A DNA stretch of 64,000 nucleotides. It comes from Romanomermis culicivorax (Eukaryota; Nematoda; Enoplea; Mermithida; Mermithidae). Below are positions 35,859-48,570 of this stretch, piece after piece. Made by a program: the position numbers and the translations under genes. The DNA is taken from positions 310,001 to 374,000 of the forward strand of contig CAWUHX010000212.1 in assembly GCA_963922205.1 (NCBI GenBank), written 5' to 3'. Within the stretch, counting starts at the first letter, position 1; each line of letters starts with the position of its first letter. The notes beneath the pieces are model-generated. The model had not been told where the DNA came from, made no database searches, and was given only the letters and a program-made list of their open reading frames with translations.

Positions 35859-36545
35859 CAGGGTTGGCAAAAACCCAGTTTTTGAAATCTTCATTTTTGG
35901 GTTTTTTGGTGGGTTTTTCTGGGGTTTTGGTGGGTTTTTCTGGGTTTTTGGTGGGTTTTTCTAGGGTTTTTGTTCCAGTTTTGTACTAATGAATGATCAT
36001 TTTACTTAAAATATATATGAGAATGTTATTTTTAACGTATAAAGTGTATTAAATTGCTGAACAGTGTTCAAGACTGACTATACATTTGGTTGTAACATAT
36101 TTACACGAGTCACGCGACTGCACATTGCACAACGATTTTAACGATTGGCTGTTTATTGAATTTTTTATTGCATGATCTAAACACTAAAAATTGAAATGTC
36201 ACTTTAAAAAATTGAAAATTACGGAAATCAAATTTCACGCTTCAAAATTAAAAAAAAAAACAAAAAACAACGAACCAGAAACAAAAAAAGAAAGAAAAAA
36301 ATGAAAACATAAAAAAATACAATACAGAAAACAACAAAAAACAAAAAAGATAAACAAAAAACAAACAGGAAAAAACGAAAAAATGAAACAAAAAAAGAAA
36401 AAAATTAAAAATTTTTGAAAACATTTAAAAATTTATAAATTTAAGTGATAAATACAGAAAATAAACCCAAAAACCCAAATTTTGTCAAGAAAATGCACCC
36501 AGAAAAACCCAGAAAAACCCAAAAACCCAGGTCTTGCCAACCCTG
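35859..36545. mobile_element. hAT-type MITE H6
   Basis: 687 bp. Ends are CAGGGTTGGCAAAAACCCA and, reverse-complemented, CAGGGTTGGCAAGACCTGGG. The 8-base duplication ATTTTTAT flanks it exactly (35,851-35,858 and 36,546-36,553). Subterminal parts are strings of GGGTTTTT (left) and AAAAACCC (right), so the ends could pair over a long stretch. The core is A-rich and non-coding. The termini resemble those of the transposase-bearing element H5 at 50,379. Confidence 0.92.
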
Positions 36546-36632
36546 ATTTTTATAGACTTTTGTCATGAAGTTTTCCTTTACATTTCGGTCTCCTTCCTAA
36601 CAACTATATTAAAGATTTAATTAGGATGTCTT

Positions 36633-36873
36633 CATACCTGTACTTGGGGGGGTTGGGGGGGACCCCCCCCCCCAACTTGGCCAACCCAGTACCCAAAATG
36701 ATTTCCCCCCCCCCCCAACCCCCCCCCCAGTTGGGTAAAAATTGAGAAAATTTGCCAAAAAGTGTATGTTTTTTGGCCTTTTTTGGGAAAAATTTCGACT
36801 TCCTACCCCCCCCCCCCCCCAAAATTTCGGATTTACGCCCCCGCCCCAACTGGTCGGAGGTCTTACAGGTATG
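36633..36873. mobile_element. hAT-type MITE H2, copy a
   Basis: 241 bp with 10-bp perfect inverted ends CATACCTGTA/TACAGGTATG and an exact 8-base duplication GATGTCTT (36,625-36,632 and 36,874-36,881). The interior has C-runs, CAACTTGGCCAACCC and AAAAATTTCGACTTCCTA. It encodes nothing; proline- or glycine-rich frames here are low-complexity artefacts. Confidence 0.92.
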
Positions 36874-36895
36874 GATGTCTTGTATGATGTTAGAA

Positions 36896-37253
36896 CAAGG
36901 GGGCCGGGAGGGGGCGACCGCCCTCCCCCTCCCCTCATTGAGGCAGTAACTAAACCGAAAAGATGCGTTTTGGTGGACTTTTAAAGGTCAAAATCTCAAA
37001 ATTTTCGGGCACTTCGCGCCGGTCATGGGTGTAATTATAACTATGTTCTATCAGGCGCGGCCGTTAGCATATCCACTTCGACTTACTAATTAATGCTCAA
37101 CAGTTTCTATCAATCAAGTTAGCTCGTGTCATTTTCTAATGGTTTACAGTCAATTATGTCGCCGAAAATAGAGATTTTTCATCAAGTCTCTCAATTTTTT
37201 TCTCTCGATGATTGGAATATTTTGAACGTTTGCAATCTGAACTTTTGCGTTTA
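36896..37253. mobile_element. hAT element H1, second copy, first part
   Basis: Inverted relative to 19,175-20,202. It contains AGGCAGTAACT, AAAAGATGCGTTTTGGTGGACTT, the CGGGCACTTCGCGCCGG hairpin and TTTGCAATCTGAACTTTTGCG, where element C has inserted. The terminal CATGGCCGTGCGC is not recognisable at this end. It resumes at 49,651. Confidence 0.8.
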
Positions 37254-37826
37254 TGTTGTGGAGCGATTTGGCGTATTTGTAAAGCTCGTGTTGTTTTCGA
37301 AAAAAGATCAGCAAGTTTGAAGGAAAAGATCGTGACGAGACCCACGAAGAGGCGTGGCTACAACGTGAAGAAATCATGAAAATGTTTTTCATTAGATTCC
37401 GTTGTACTGTAGCAGAAACGGTTGTGTTTTGTGTTTTGTATGAAAGTGTGAGGCGGCTACTTGTACATTAGTAAAATCGTGTGAAAAGTGTGTTCTAGGT
37501 TGAGTCGAACTATTTGGAAAATAGTTTGAGTAAGCGAGTGAAACTCCTAAGTGGTTAAGATAATACGGCGCGAGTCTCGGCATCTGAAAACCTTTGGCGA
37601 CCTGAGCGAAGATCCCTGGATAATTGACACAGCGCTCTCTACGAGCCCGTCAATCTCCTGCGTTCGACTATTGTTGCGTTAATTCCGTAAAACACTCCGA
37701 GTGTTTCGTCTATAGCATTCCGCACGCTCTTCTACGTTCCGTACGTCTCTTCTAAAACGCGCGATAAATCCTCAAGCTACACAGCTTTGCGTCCCATCGT
37801 CTACTCTCAATTTCTCACGCACGACA
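37254..37826 (+). repeat. 5' LTR of element C
   Basis: 573 bp, TGTTGTGG...ACGACA, the same length as the 3' LTR at 49,078-49,650 and without indels. I count about 21 mismatches. Four bases before it (TTTA) match the four after the 3' LTR. The intact empty target is visible in the other H1 copy near 19,838, where this sequence appears once (reverse strand). Confidence 0.95.
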
Positions 37827-37831
37827 TAATT

Positions 37832-37844
37832 TGGTGACCGTACC
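37832..37844 (+). other. Primer-binding site of element C
   Basis: TGGTGACCGTACC five bases after the LTR, identical in sequence and spacing to element D. The first eight bases fit a tRNA ending GGTCACCA. Confidence 0.75.
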
Positions 37845-37901
37845 AGCTCATCTAAAGGTTGAGGAAACGCCAAAATTTGCGAAAAATCGAAAATCCGAAA
37901 A

Positions 37902-40100
37902 ATGGAGGAAAACCGCACACGTCGCTCTACTGCGCTCAGTTATGAAAAAAGTTTCTACAAGAAACTAGCAAATCCTGATAATCTAGAAATCGAAAATTTC
38001 GATTGCAAAAACGCGAATCTACCGCTTCTCTACGAAGCAGATAAGCGTAATTTCGATCTACCAGAAACGTCCGCTCCATTAAAAACGCGAAAAACTTCAC
38101 GATCTCTATCTCCGAAAATCGTCGAAAATCGAAAATTCAACTTTCTAAAACCGAAACCGAAGGAGACCGATACTCGAAAAATCTTTGATAATGATGCGTA
38201 TATCGACGTAATGCAAAAATGCGATGCAGAAATGATAAATTTTCGTGGCGACGCTACTAACGCGTTAAGCGAAATCGTGACTATTGCGACTCAACAATGA
38301 AAACTTCTCGATGAGTTTAAAACCGAAATCGAAGCAATGAGAGCTCAGAAAGAAGAGCTAATGAAACCGAATGTTCCTGAAATCGAAAATATCGCGAGAC
38401 CTACGAGCTCTTACGCTCAGTCTCAGAAATCGACTAAACCGAAAAACCTCACTAACGATCGAAAAAGTCAACTTAATTTTCGTAGTATAATTGACGATGA
38501 TAATGATCTAATCATCCCGACACAAACGTTTGGCCGCTCTAACGCGCTAAACGAGCTAAACTCTCAGATAAATTTTCCTTCTATCCCACCTTCTCAGGTG
38601 CATAGATCTTTCGCCCATGATGAAACGAGAATTAAGACTATCTGTAAAAAGATAGCGCCGCAAAAACTAGATAATTCGACCCGAAATCAACAAGTTTTGA
38701 AATTCTTCATTGCGCTCGAAAACGAGTTCGGCCTCGATGCATCTGAGTATGTAAAACTTCACACTTTGCGTCGCTTGACTTGCGATGGTGCCCTGAACAC
38801 CATAAGAGATGTCCGATCCTATGATGAAGCGAAACAGATTTTGATGTGTATGAATGCACCGAATTGCGACCAAGATACGCTCCAATGCGAGCTCCAGTCT
38901 ATCGCTCCTTTTGAAACCGATGATCCATCAGCTTTCTTAAATCGAATCAGTACTTACGTACATCTACTGTACTATGACAGAAGCGCTCAGTATCGCCATA
39001 GAAAAGTTATCACAACTTTTCTTTGGAAAATGCCGGAAATTTACAGAGTCTCGATTGACGCGAGTACTCTAGAAACGATCACCGACTTAGCTATAGCCGT
39101 CGCGAAAGTTCAGAAAATTCAGCGAGCGAATAAACAGTCAACTGTCAGAGTAGAACAACCTATACTGGTTAATACACTCGAAAATCCATCGGAAGAGCAA
39201 CCAGCTCAATCGCGCTTCAGAGACGATTCGAAACCTCAATTCAGAAATAACTCTCAATCCCGAAACAGAGATGACTCTAGACAGCGAAATAGCGTGAGGT
39301 TTCAAGAAAATTCGACTCTAATGAAGACTAAAGAATTGGAAGAAGGCATAAAACGAGTCCTAGAAAAGTTCGGAATCCGAGAAAATTCGCAAAACGCTAA
39401 TAATTTCGAAAATCGAAGATCGCGATTCGATCGCGGTACAAGTCCGAACTTTCGGAATAGAGAAAACATTCTTATACGGGATTTCTCTCAGAATCGAAAC
39501 TTCCAACAAAATCAGTCACGTGAGCGACCGGTGAAATATTGTACCTATCATGGTCAGTGTAAACACGACAGCTCCGAATGCTATCAATTGAAACCACAGG
39601 CTTCTCAGCCTCGGCAACAGCAACCGAATCATCAATGGCGAAATAACCATAATTGGCGTCCTCATTTTCAACAAAATACGCGTAACTACACCCTCAATCA
39701 GAATCAAAATTTTGACCGAAATAACCGATTTTTCAATTGAGATAATCGAAACTATCAGAGAGATGTTGCAAACATTTCTCTCTGCGATTCCGAATCCCGA
39801 CTAGAAAAGATAATCGAGAAGCACTACTACTATCCGATGAATAACTCACAGTCTATACAGACTCAGCTAACTTCTCCGAAATCTTCGCAACAAGTTTTGC
39901 CATCAGAAACTAAAATGGTGTCCAACTCACCTAAACCTTTCGTTCCGATGAAACCGACAACTAGTACAGCTAATATGCTTGAACCGACAGAAGCTTCTAA
40001 AGCTACAAACTTCTTCGTCGCTCCCGGAATCACTGATTTCACAATCGAAAAACCTACTGTCGAATCGAAGAATGTTCGCAAAAAGATATCAAACTTCTGA
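37902..40100 (+). pseudogene. Element C gag (two in-frame TGA codons)
   Basis: One frame runs from ATG 37,902 to TGA 40,098-40,100, broken only by TGA at 38,298 and 39,738. The N-terminal 130 residues are basic and Ser-rich. A capsid-like helical region follows (LDNSTRNQQVLKFFIALENE, a GALNTIRDV turn, SAFLNRISTYVHLLYYD). An Arg/Asn/Gln-rich region leads to a knuckle of C-x2-H-x4-H-x4-C form (CTYHGQCKHDSSEC), seen in several gypsy lineages in place of CCHC. The second stop sits in an Arg/Asn-rich run where CGA is the frequent arginine codon. The last 120 bases overlap pol in another frame. Gag forms the virus-like particle. Confidence 0.85.
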
Positions 40101-43100
40101 GCTTATACGCTCCTACTCTGCTTTTCATATCGATGCCGAAATCGGAAAAACCAAAACAAAAGCGTTAATCGATACCGGTGCTCAGTGTTCAGTCATTTGC
40201 TCATGTCTAGCTCAACGCTCTTTGGGGATTGACTATGATACGTTAGAAACATCCGCGCAGATAAAAGTAGCCGACGGTGCTATCGTCGATGCCAGAGGTC
40301 CGATAATCTTCAAAATCAGTTCATCTTTCGGAATGCATCTAGTACGATGCTGGATACTGCCTACTAGAGGAGAGCAATGCCTCCTAGGAACCGATTTCCT
40401 AGTGCATCCAAGCGTACGAGCCGTAATAAACTTTCGCAAAAATTTCATCAGAATCGGAGACGTTCAACAAGAACTAAATCTAGTTTTAAAACCTATCGAA
40501 AAAGCGCCCTATGACGAAGTATTTTCAAATACTTCTACGGGACTAAGTCAAACGCAAATCGTAAAAATCGACAGATCGCTACCGATTTTGAATATCTCGT
40601 TATGCTACGTAGAACCGAATTGTCAAACGTGGGTTAACGGAAAAATCTTTCCTTTCACAAACGAAAGCTTCAAAAAAGTTATAGTTCAGCCCGTGAACTT
40701 CGGAAAAGAAAACTGTGAATATCGGATCGAACTTGCGATAATCAACATAACTGAAGGCAAATGTCCACTATTATTCGTCAATAATAGTGCGAACGGCATC
40801 CATCTACAACCTAACCAGCTCATCGCTGAGGTTAAATTCAAACTCGAAGAATCAAAAATGACCGTCGCATCGCTAAGCGATCATGAAGAAGACTATGAGC
40901 CAGCGACGTTGGTTAAAGACCAGTCAACTATGTCGGAAGAAGAAAAACTTCAACACGCTCTCGAAAAAATGACCAAAAAATCGAATATCGACGATGAAGA
41001 TAGAAAAATCGCTATCAAAGTCTTCAAGCAGTATCGCGATGTTTTCAGTCTCCCTGGAGATCAACCTACTCTCACTCACGAGTTAACGGTCTCTATAGAC
41101 ACCGGTGATGCAAAACCAGTCGCGAAACACTATCGTGCGCCGATTGAACAAAGACCAATGGTTCGTCAGAAAATTCAAGAAATGCTAGAAAAAGGCCTCA
41201 TAGAACCTTTGCGATCACCGTGGGCTGCACCTATGTTTCTGGTAAGGAAAAAAGATAGAAGTTGGCGACCCGTAGTCAACTATAGAGGTATAAATGAAGT
41301 TACTCGTAGCGATAAGTTTCCGATCCTGAGAATCGATGACTATCTAGATGCTTTAGGCAATGCACGATTTTTCTCAACTCTAGACTTAAAAGCAGGGTAC
41401 TGGCAAATCCCTTTAGACATCGCTTCACGCGATAAAACTACTTTCCTCAGTCAAGAAGGCTTGTTTCGTTTCAAAGTTCTACCTTTTGGTTTGAAAAATG
41501 CTCCCGCTGAATTTCAAAGACTAATGGAACGGATCCTGCATCCATATATCTGGAAAATCTGTTTGGTCTATATCGACGATATCATAGTTTTTTCGCAAAC
41601 GTATAACGATCATCTAGCACACATCCAACTGATCTTTGATGCTCTCCGTGACGCGAATCTAACGCTAAGACCAGATAAATGTGATTTCGTGCCCAAACAA
41701 GTAAAATTTCTTGGTCACTTGCTAAGCGAAAATGGAATCTCGCCTGATCCCGAAAAGGTTTCCGCGATCGTAAACTATGAAATGCCAAAAACGGTCAAAG
41801 ATCTTCAAAGTTTTTTGGGCCTTGTCCAATGGTGTAGACGATTCATACCGAATCTTGCCACTCTCTCACGACGGCTCTATCAACTACTACGAAAAAACGC
41901 GAAATATGAAATAAGTGAAGAACATCGTATAGCTTTTAATGAGATTAAAACATCTCTAACCTCAACTCCTTTTTTGCAATATCCTGTCTATAACGACGAA
42001 AAATCGAAATTCATCATTCAAACTGATGCTGGCACAACTGCTATCGGAGCGATTTTGTATCAAGAAAATGAAACTGATCAATGGGTCATTGCTTACAACA
42101 GTAGAGTTCTGTCTGATGTAGAAACCCGATACAGTACGACTGAGCGCGAATGTCTCGCAATTGTAGAAGCTTTCCGTTGGTACAGACACTATGTCTATGG
42201 TCAAAAAGTAACGGTCAGAACTGACCATAAACCCTTGCAATGGATCAAAGAAGAAAAACATCGAAACTCGCGACTTCAAAATTTTGCAATAAAACTTCAA
42301 GACTACGACTATCGAGTAGAATATGTGAAAGGCAAAGAAAATGCTTACGCTGATTTTCTATCACGAAATGAGCCTCGCGCTGAAGTGAAGTCAAAGACTA
42401 GCGAAGAAGTAACGAATGAAATATTTAGACCGATGTTTCGCGAAGAGAAAAAGACTGTCGCAGCAGCCATAACAAGGTCAATTATGCAAAAAGAAGAAAG
42501 AAATAAAGTGCCGAAGTTCGAAGAAGATTTCCAACAGCCAGAAAAACGGCTAGTAACCATAGAATCGCCGGAAGAAATCAGAGAAGCTCAAAGAAAAGAT
42601 CCGTACATTGCGAAGTTGGTAAAAGTCCTAGAACAGAAACAAATCTCTACGATTTCATCTGCCTTCCATACCGAAAACGAAATAGTGTACCGAACATCGA
42701 AACAAGCTAACACAGCTTCCGCGATAGTAGTTCCGACTACTTTGATTGAAAGCGTTTTGTATCAATTCCACGGTGCAAAGATTTTGAGTCATCAAGGTCA
42801 TAGACGCACTACAGCGATGATTCGTCAACATTTCTGGTGGCTGAAAATGGAAGAATCGATAATAGAGTGGATCAAAACGTGCAAAACATGTCAACAAACA
42901 ACTTCTCAGTTGCCGAAACCACCTCCGTTGATGCCGATTCAACCGAAATATCCATTTGAAATCGTCGCGACCGACATAGTAAACATATCCCCTTTGGGTG
43001 AGAAAAGATCATACGTCATTGTATTTCAAGACTACTTCACTAAATGGGTAAGCGCTCATTTGATTCCGGATCAAAAAGCAGCCACTATAGTTGAAAGTTT

Positions 43101-43839
43101 TGTAAACAACGTAGTTTTGGTTCATGGCAGCCCGAAACATCTACTATCAGATCAGGGTTCAGGATTCACTTCAAACTTGATGAAAGACATCGCGAAACTT
43201 CTAAAAGTTCAGAAAATCAACACAACTGCATATCATCCACAATGTAATGGAATGGTAGAAAGATTCAATCAAACGTTGATTTCACAACTCAAAAAATTCA
43301 CCGCTGAAGACCCCGATAATTGGGAACAGTATCTACCTTTCGCGACATTCGCCTATAACGCTGTTCCTCACACAGCTACTCACTTTTCTCCGTTTGGACT
43401 TTTGCGAGGGTACGAACCCAGAATCGCTATAGATTTCGACTGCGCTAAAAGTCTAACACTACCGCTAAACTACAATGTGTATCAGTACATCTTTACGCAA
43501 GCACAACTAACGCTATATAACGAAGTTTCCGAAAACTTAAAAAACGCGTCCGAATCGCATAAACAATACTTCAATAAGAAAGCGAAAGCGCAGAAATACG
43601 ATCTAAATGATCTCATACTGTTGATTAACAACAAAAAATCGACTAAAATCGACAAGGACTATATTGGACCCTTCATAGTGGTCGAAAACTCCAAAATTTT
43701 GAAAAACGTCATAAGTCTCACTTTCTCGCGTAAAGCCATACATGCCTCGTACGGCATCGGCAATGTTAGAAACCGAAGACAACGGTCCTCCGAAACTTCA
43801 CAAAAATTAAAATTGTTAATTTTGATATATTTCAACTAA
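39979..43839 (+). CDS. pol: Element C Pol: protease, RT, RNase H, integrase (intact frame)
   Basis: 1,286 codons without a stop, about the expected size for a Ty3/gypsy Pol. The protease has [13 protein letters not shown] (around residue 65) and [10 protein letters not shown] has [32 protein letters not shown] and YIDDII (about 415-540), followed by GHLLSENGI. RNase H has [28 protein letters not shown] and YADFLSR. The integrase zinc-binding part has HQGHRRT and CKTCQQ; the core has TDIVN, SDQGSGF and NGMVERFNQ. The frame is +1 relative to gag and overlaps it at 39,979-40,100, so Pol is probably made by a +1 shift; a UUC UGA G site at the gag stop is one candidate. The stated start is simply where the frame opens; translation likely enters from gag. 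Closest relative in the window is element A. Confidence 0.92.
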   Translation: MNRQKLLKLQTSSSLPESLISQSKNLLSNRRMFAKRYQTSELIRSYSAFHIDAEIGKTKTKALIDTGAQCSVICSCLAQRSLGIDYDTLETSAQIKVADGAIVDARGPIIFKISSSFGMHLVRCWILPTRGEQCLLGTDFLVHPSVRAVINFRKNFIRIGDVQQELNLVLKPIEKAPYDEVFSNTSTGLSQTQIVKIDRSLPILNISLCYVEPNCQTWVNGKIFPFTNESFKKVIVQPVNFGKENCEYRIELAIINITEGKCPLLFVNNSANGIHLQPNQLIAEVKFKLEESKMTVASLSDHEEDYEPATLVKDQSTMSEEEKLQHALEKMTKKSNIDDEDRKIAIKVFKQYRDVFSLPGDQPTLTHELTVSIDTGDAKPVAKHYRAPIEQRPMVRQKIQEMLEKGLIEPLRSPWAAPMFLVRKKDRSWRPVVNYRGINEVTRSDKFPILRIDDYLDALGNARFFSTLDLKAGYWQIPLDIASRDKTTFLSQEGLFRFKVLPFGLKNAPAEFQRLMERILHPYIWKICLVYIDDIIVFSQTYNDHLAHIQLIFDALRDANLTLRPDKCDFVPKQVKFLGHLLSENGISPDPEKVSAIVNYEMPKTVKDLQSFLGLVQWCRRFIPNLATLSRRLYQLLRKNAKYEISEEHRIAFNEIKTSLTSTPFLQYPVYNDEKSKFIIQTDAGTTAIGAILYQENETDQWVIAYNSRVLSDVETRYSTTERECLAIVEAFRWYRHYVYGQKVTVRTDHKPLQWIKEEKHRNSRLQNFAIKLQDYDYRVEYVKGKENAYADFLSRNEPRAEVKSKTSEEVTNEIFRPMFREEKKTVAAAITRSIMQKEERNKVPKFEEDFQQPEKRLVTIESPEEIREAQRKDPYIAKLVKVLEQKQISTISSAFHTENEIVYRTSKQANTASAIVVPTTLIESVLYQFHGAKILSHQGHRRTTAMIRQHFWWLKMEESIIEWIKTCKTCQQTTSQLPKPPPLMPIQPKYPFEIVATDIVNISPLGEKRSYVIVFQDYFTKWVSAHLIPDQKAATIVESFVNNVVLVHGSPKHLLSDQGSGFTSNLMKDIAKLLKVQKINTTAYHPQCNGMVERFNQTLISQLKKFTAEDPDNWEQYLPFATFAYNAVPHTATHFSPFGLLRGYEPRIAIDFDCAKSLTLPLNYNVYQYIFTQAQLTLYNEVSENLKNASESHKQYFNKKAKAQKYDLNDLILLINNKKSTKIDKDYIGPFIVVENSKILKNVISLTFSRKAIHASYGIGNVRNRRQRSSETSQKLKLLILIYFN

Positions 43840-44297
43840 CACTAATTTTTAATTTTGTTAAATAAATTCTAACTATTTAATGATCGTGAGCAAAGCGATG
43901 AGTATAAAGTTTCCGATATTCAAAACGCGCTAAACGCGCTCATACAGATTCTATGTGGAATGAGTGAAAGGAATGTGTGTGATATTATCGTGTGATTTTG
44001 TATTTATTCACGTCCATTTCGAATAAATTGACCTTCCATAAGTAGTTGCGCAGAAAAGAAAAACAGTAGAAAGCGCGCGTCGTAGGAAAATCTTCCTCTG
44101 GTCCCACCCAATCTGAACTTTACATTTTTCGCCATGAGCATGAAAATTTAAATTCGTGGTTTAACAACTATCCACTTTACACCTCCATCTTTTAGCAAGA
44201 TACTTTGGCTTATATTTTCATTTCGAAAAATTGAAACGATAGAGAACGATCGGGTCAATTTGAAATTGTTCAAATACAAAGTTGATAAAGAAAACCG
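43840..44297 (+). other. Spacer between pol and third ORF in element C
   Basis: No gene. Its length is like the spacer in element A. A subgenomic mRNA acceptor could lie here, but none stands out. Confidence 0.4.
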
Positions 44298-44460
44298 ATG
44301 GCGAGTGAATCCGAGGCGACAACGTCGCAAGGATCGGCGATATCCACATCGCTAATAAATCCGCCGCCCATATTTAAAAAATATTTTAACGATCAAGACC
44401 GATATGTGGCGTATCAGAAAAAGCAATACCGTCAAGACGACAGATTTTTCTTTGCCGATG

Positions 44461-44673
44461 GTAAGTTCTGCACTGCGAAATAGACTAAAGTCTCTAAAAA
44501 AGAAACTCCGGGTTTCACTTCCCCTGGGAAGAGTAAAACATCGATCCGTCGATAAAAAATGTGAGTCGCGGTAACTTTGCTAGAAGATTTGCACGCCGCG
44601 ATTCGAAAGAGTGACATTTCCATGGGAAACTAAATCTCACAAAAATTAATCGAAATTTTATGATATTTTATAG
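44461..44673 (+). other. Intron of element C third ORF (213 nt)
   Basis: GTAAGT donor and TTTTATAG acceptor, phase 1. The joined codon is followed by YNIK, exactly as in element A, whose intron is 621 nt and unrelated in sequence. The shared position and phase in two diverged copies argue that the intron is real and kept. Confidence 0.75.
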
Positions 44674-47600
44674 AATACAATATCAAACGAATGATTTCGG
44701 ATCACGGAATTCAAACGGTGGTTCGAGACGGTATATGCTAGACCGCTCAACGTCCTACGTGATCCTCAATACGTTGAGAGCGGAGAATTGAAAGGCGCCC
44801 TATCGGCATATGCGAAACCAAACTTCCGCGGCCACGTGCTAGTCGGATTCGATGCTGAAAAAATCTCGACTAATCAACTATACATACACAAAAAATCAAA
44901 GATGAATATAGTGAACCAGAACGCGACCCACGTCGCTCGGTTCGTCCAGTTGGGTTTTCCCACTGGATACACTATAATGTTCGACGCCTTAGCGGCGACA
45001 CCGGAAGATTGGACGGCCTTCTACGAATTCGTGTCGGCCCCTAAAACGATCGTAATCGGATTCGATCAAGCCGATGATTGGAAATGTCTAAAAGACATGC
45101 ACGGACGTGACTATTACTCATCCGACGCTCGAAAAACGTTCTCTAACGTGCTCGCGCCTAGTATTCTGGTTGACGTCCAGATAATACTAGAAAATATCAA
45201 ACGCTCACCCGAAAAGTGGGAAAGAGCTCGTCTGATCGGCTTGTGCCCCGAAAACAAAAAATTGAAAGGAATCGTTGCCGACGCATTCGAGCTAGACGTA
45301 GAACGCTATACGTTTATTTTCCGCAAGCGAATGATCGAATCGCCTAAGCAGGCAAACCCGACGAACAAGTTCTGACGTATTCGATCCTAGACGCGTATTA
45401 TCCGATACTGATGTTTTTAGCGTATGGACGCTACAGCTTCGTAGACAGCGTTTACGATAATATTCAAATCTTCCCGCACGATTTCTTGCCACCCGAATAC
45501 ATACACATTGCCACACAAAATCTGTATGACAACGCGAACGTCGACCACGAAGGCGACAAAAAGGGCGAATCGGCGTCGTAGATCCGACGCTCTCAAAAAG
45601 TATGTTGCATGCGATCATGCGCGACGAAATCCTAGCATTGAATAGAATCATATTCTATGACTACAACATTCCGAATATGCGATTCTGCTTATATAATCAC
45701 ATAAACATGGAGCACTCCACTAAACCACTCTGCCTAAAAATGCACCCTACGAAACTACCGACGATAAAGGGTAGCAGAAACAACACGTCCTCTTTGACCG
45801 ACGACGGAAAAATTGAACCGTACGACGACGCCGCTGTATGCGCCAGAGTTATAGAGCGAGCTTTACGCTCCAATGACGTAGTTAGTATTCATCATGAAGT
45901 CGGCGCTCCTATGTCGTTACTATTTCCTTCCGAAATAGATCAAAACATGGTGACAAGCGACGAAGCGAAACAAATAAACTTCAACTTAGTCGTAAACGAT
46001 CCATTTACAACCTACGGTCCTCCCGAAACGTGGCCAATCTACGAAATAAAATGAGATCATCAGATCGCTGAAAAGCCACCTCTAACGCCGCTCTACGCGC
46101 TTCCGAATCACCATCAATGGATGAACGCTGTTCGCGGAACTATGCCGCTAGTCGCTCATGTCTGCTCCCCACATTCCGAAATGGAATTGCGAGCCATAAT
46201 CAAAAATGAGATCTCGAAACTGCTATCGAAAAGTGACAGTATCGACATAGATCTCATCTGCGAACAAAATTGGGTGAAACGAGACAGAACGTTCGAATTC
46301 GAACTGATGGAATGGGCTAGTCGCTTGCCCTATAACGAAAAAAGTCGCAGCGACAATAAACGACCCATATACGCGAATCGATATTTTATGCGCCAAATCG
46401 TATTCAGAAATGACAGCTTCCCTGTCTCCAACGAAACTGATCTTGTAACGAAAAAGAAGTATAGGGAAAATCCCTACTACTATTTTTCATACAATTCACC
46501 GATTTTGACGTCAAGAAAATGCGAGCAACTCATTTGTTTCCCGCCGAGTCATATCTTAACAATGAGTAATTTGCCCGTAATACCGACTGCTATATTGACG
46601 GGAGAAAGTCCGACAAAAACGCCTACACAGGCTCCTACACAATCCATCGCGGATACCGAATTTGACTCGGAAATGGCGATGGCCGTCGATTCGTTGCTCA
46701 AACAAACCGCCGAAGAATCGTTCACGGTAAAAACAGAATTACCAACCGAAACCAACATTATACAACTCGAAAGCGAAGAAGAAGACGTATCCACAGCTGA
46801 TACTACTGCTCCTATAACAACAACTAAAACCACGTCCTCCTTAACTCCGTTATCCAAAAACTTATCGTACAGTACATTCGAATTGGAATCGGGAGCGATA
46901 AAAAATCGAAACATACAAGAAAAAGCCGCGCTGGTAAAAACCACTTCGATGTACGATATCTCGCGAATGGATGACGTAGAAGAAGATGAAACGAAAATGG
47001 TACCCCCAAAAATAGTACCTACCCGGTACCGAATACTGAAGAAAAACGAGGAAGACACCTCTACTCCTATCAGTACCGAAACCGCCACTCCAGTTTTGGA
47101 AGTAAAAGACGATCAACTTTGCGACGAACATGGTGAACCTATTCATAATGTCAGAGCATATCAGTTTTCACTGTTTCGCAGACGAAATGCTATCGATAAA
47201 CAGTTGCGCACAATACAGGATTATCTGGACACTCATCCAGAAGATCCTAATTACATGCCCCCAGCTAAAAAACGACGCGATTCGCGGGAAGATACCCGAA
47301 GTAGAGAACGAAAGGAAACCTATTCGCGATCACGAGAACGACCTTCGCAGTCTACTGCCCAAAAAGAAAGCTACGATTATGACAGTCGAAAATATCGACA
47401 TGGTGAATACGCATCGAACAAGCGTCCTAGAAAACTTCACTGAGATCGCGATTATAGACGAGAACATCCTAGTGAATCAAAAGATCGACAAAAGAGAATC
47501 GAATGGGCTAGTGCCTTGAAGCGCGATCAATTGCGAAAAGAACAGTTAGAGGGCCAACAGCCTCCGACGGCCGGCTCCGAACCGATGATCGATGAACCAA

Positions 47601-48328
47601 CAACGTCGCAGCAAGCTGAAATGGTTAGCGAACAACAAAAACCGCAGCGAACTGTTCGAGAATATAAAATCCCATACCGACGACACGATAGACCGCGTAC
47701 ACCGCCCGAGCAATGGTACCCCAGCCTACCTACTGCGCCTATTACGGCCCAAATCCAACCGAGAACGACCGATGAAGTAATTATCATTAATTACTTCAAT
47801 CGTTCTCATTTGGATTTCGATCCCGTCATTTTAGGTCAAGCCACCGAGGCTTCGCAACAAATAGCGCAGGACTTCCCTGACTATTTCCAAGCACGATATT
47901 TGCGACGAGATCCGCATTGCACAGAAGAACTCACTGCAGTTCTTCTAAGCTGGATGTGTGATTACTACAAGTATTACGGCGCTGAAAACGCAATCGTGAT
48001 AACACAGCTCACACTTGTCTTCCACGCCAGACAGGCCTACGATTACAAAACGACCGATAATTCGTATTCGATGGCTCTACGCTACATTTTGCAATGCCTG
48101 ACCGATACGCGAGCCCCGAATTATCCGGTGACCGAAGAAAGAAAGGCCATCGTCCGAGACATTCATCACAAGTATCAAATCGAAATGGACAAACGAGCCG
48201 AGGAAAAGAAAAAGAAAGACGCGATGACAAAGGCAAAAGCGGTTGTACCGCAAAAGTATCAAATGACACCGGCCCCGATCATCACTATGACAATGGCCGC
48301 GACGACTCAACCATCGGTGGTTGGAGTT

Positions 48329-48570
48329 CATACCTGTACTTGGGGGGGTTGGGGGGGACCCCCCCCCCCCCAACTCGGCCAACCCTATACCCAAAATCAT
48401 TTCCCCCCCAACCCCCCCCCCCTTCAGTTTGGAAAAAAAAATTTTTTTTCAAAAAAGTGTATGTTTTTTGGCCTTCTTTGGGAAAAATTTCGACTTTTTC
48501 CTACCCCCCCCCCCCCAAAATTTCGGATTTACCCCCCCCCCCCCAACTGGTCGGAAGTCTTACAGGTATG
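48329..48570. mobile_element. hAT-type MITE H2, copy b, inserted in element C third ORF
   Basis: 242 bp with the same inverted ends as copy a (CATACCTGTA/TACAGGTATG). The 8-base duplication TTGGAGTT is exact (48,321-48,328 and 48,571-48,578). The coding frame before it continues after it, displaced by the 250 added bases, so it inserted into a formerly open frame after element C had integrated or in its parent copy. Confidence 0.93.

Noticed and set aside
36604..36984. Proline- and glycine-rich open frames on both strands around 36.6-37.0 kb and 48.1-48.7 kb
   Set aside because: They are translations of poly-C/poly-G runs in the H2 MITE; no conserved residues, and they differ between copies.
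46549..47088. Minus-strand 179-codon frame opposite the third ORF of C
   Set aside because: It is a shadow of the acidic Ser/Thr-rich linker on the plus strand; it has no domain and is not matched in A.
38298..47443. TGA read as a sense codon in element C (four in-frame TGA, no TAA or TAG)
   Set aside because: Pol of C ends with TAA, but gag of C, the third ORF and D gag also end at TGA, and the other elements have TAA, TAG and TGA breaks. CpG decay of CGA explains the pattern more simply.
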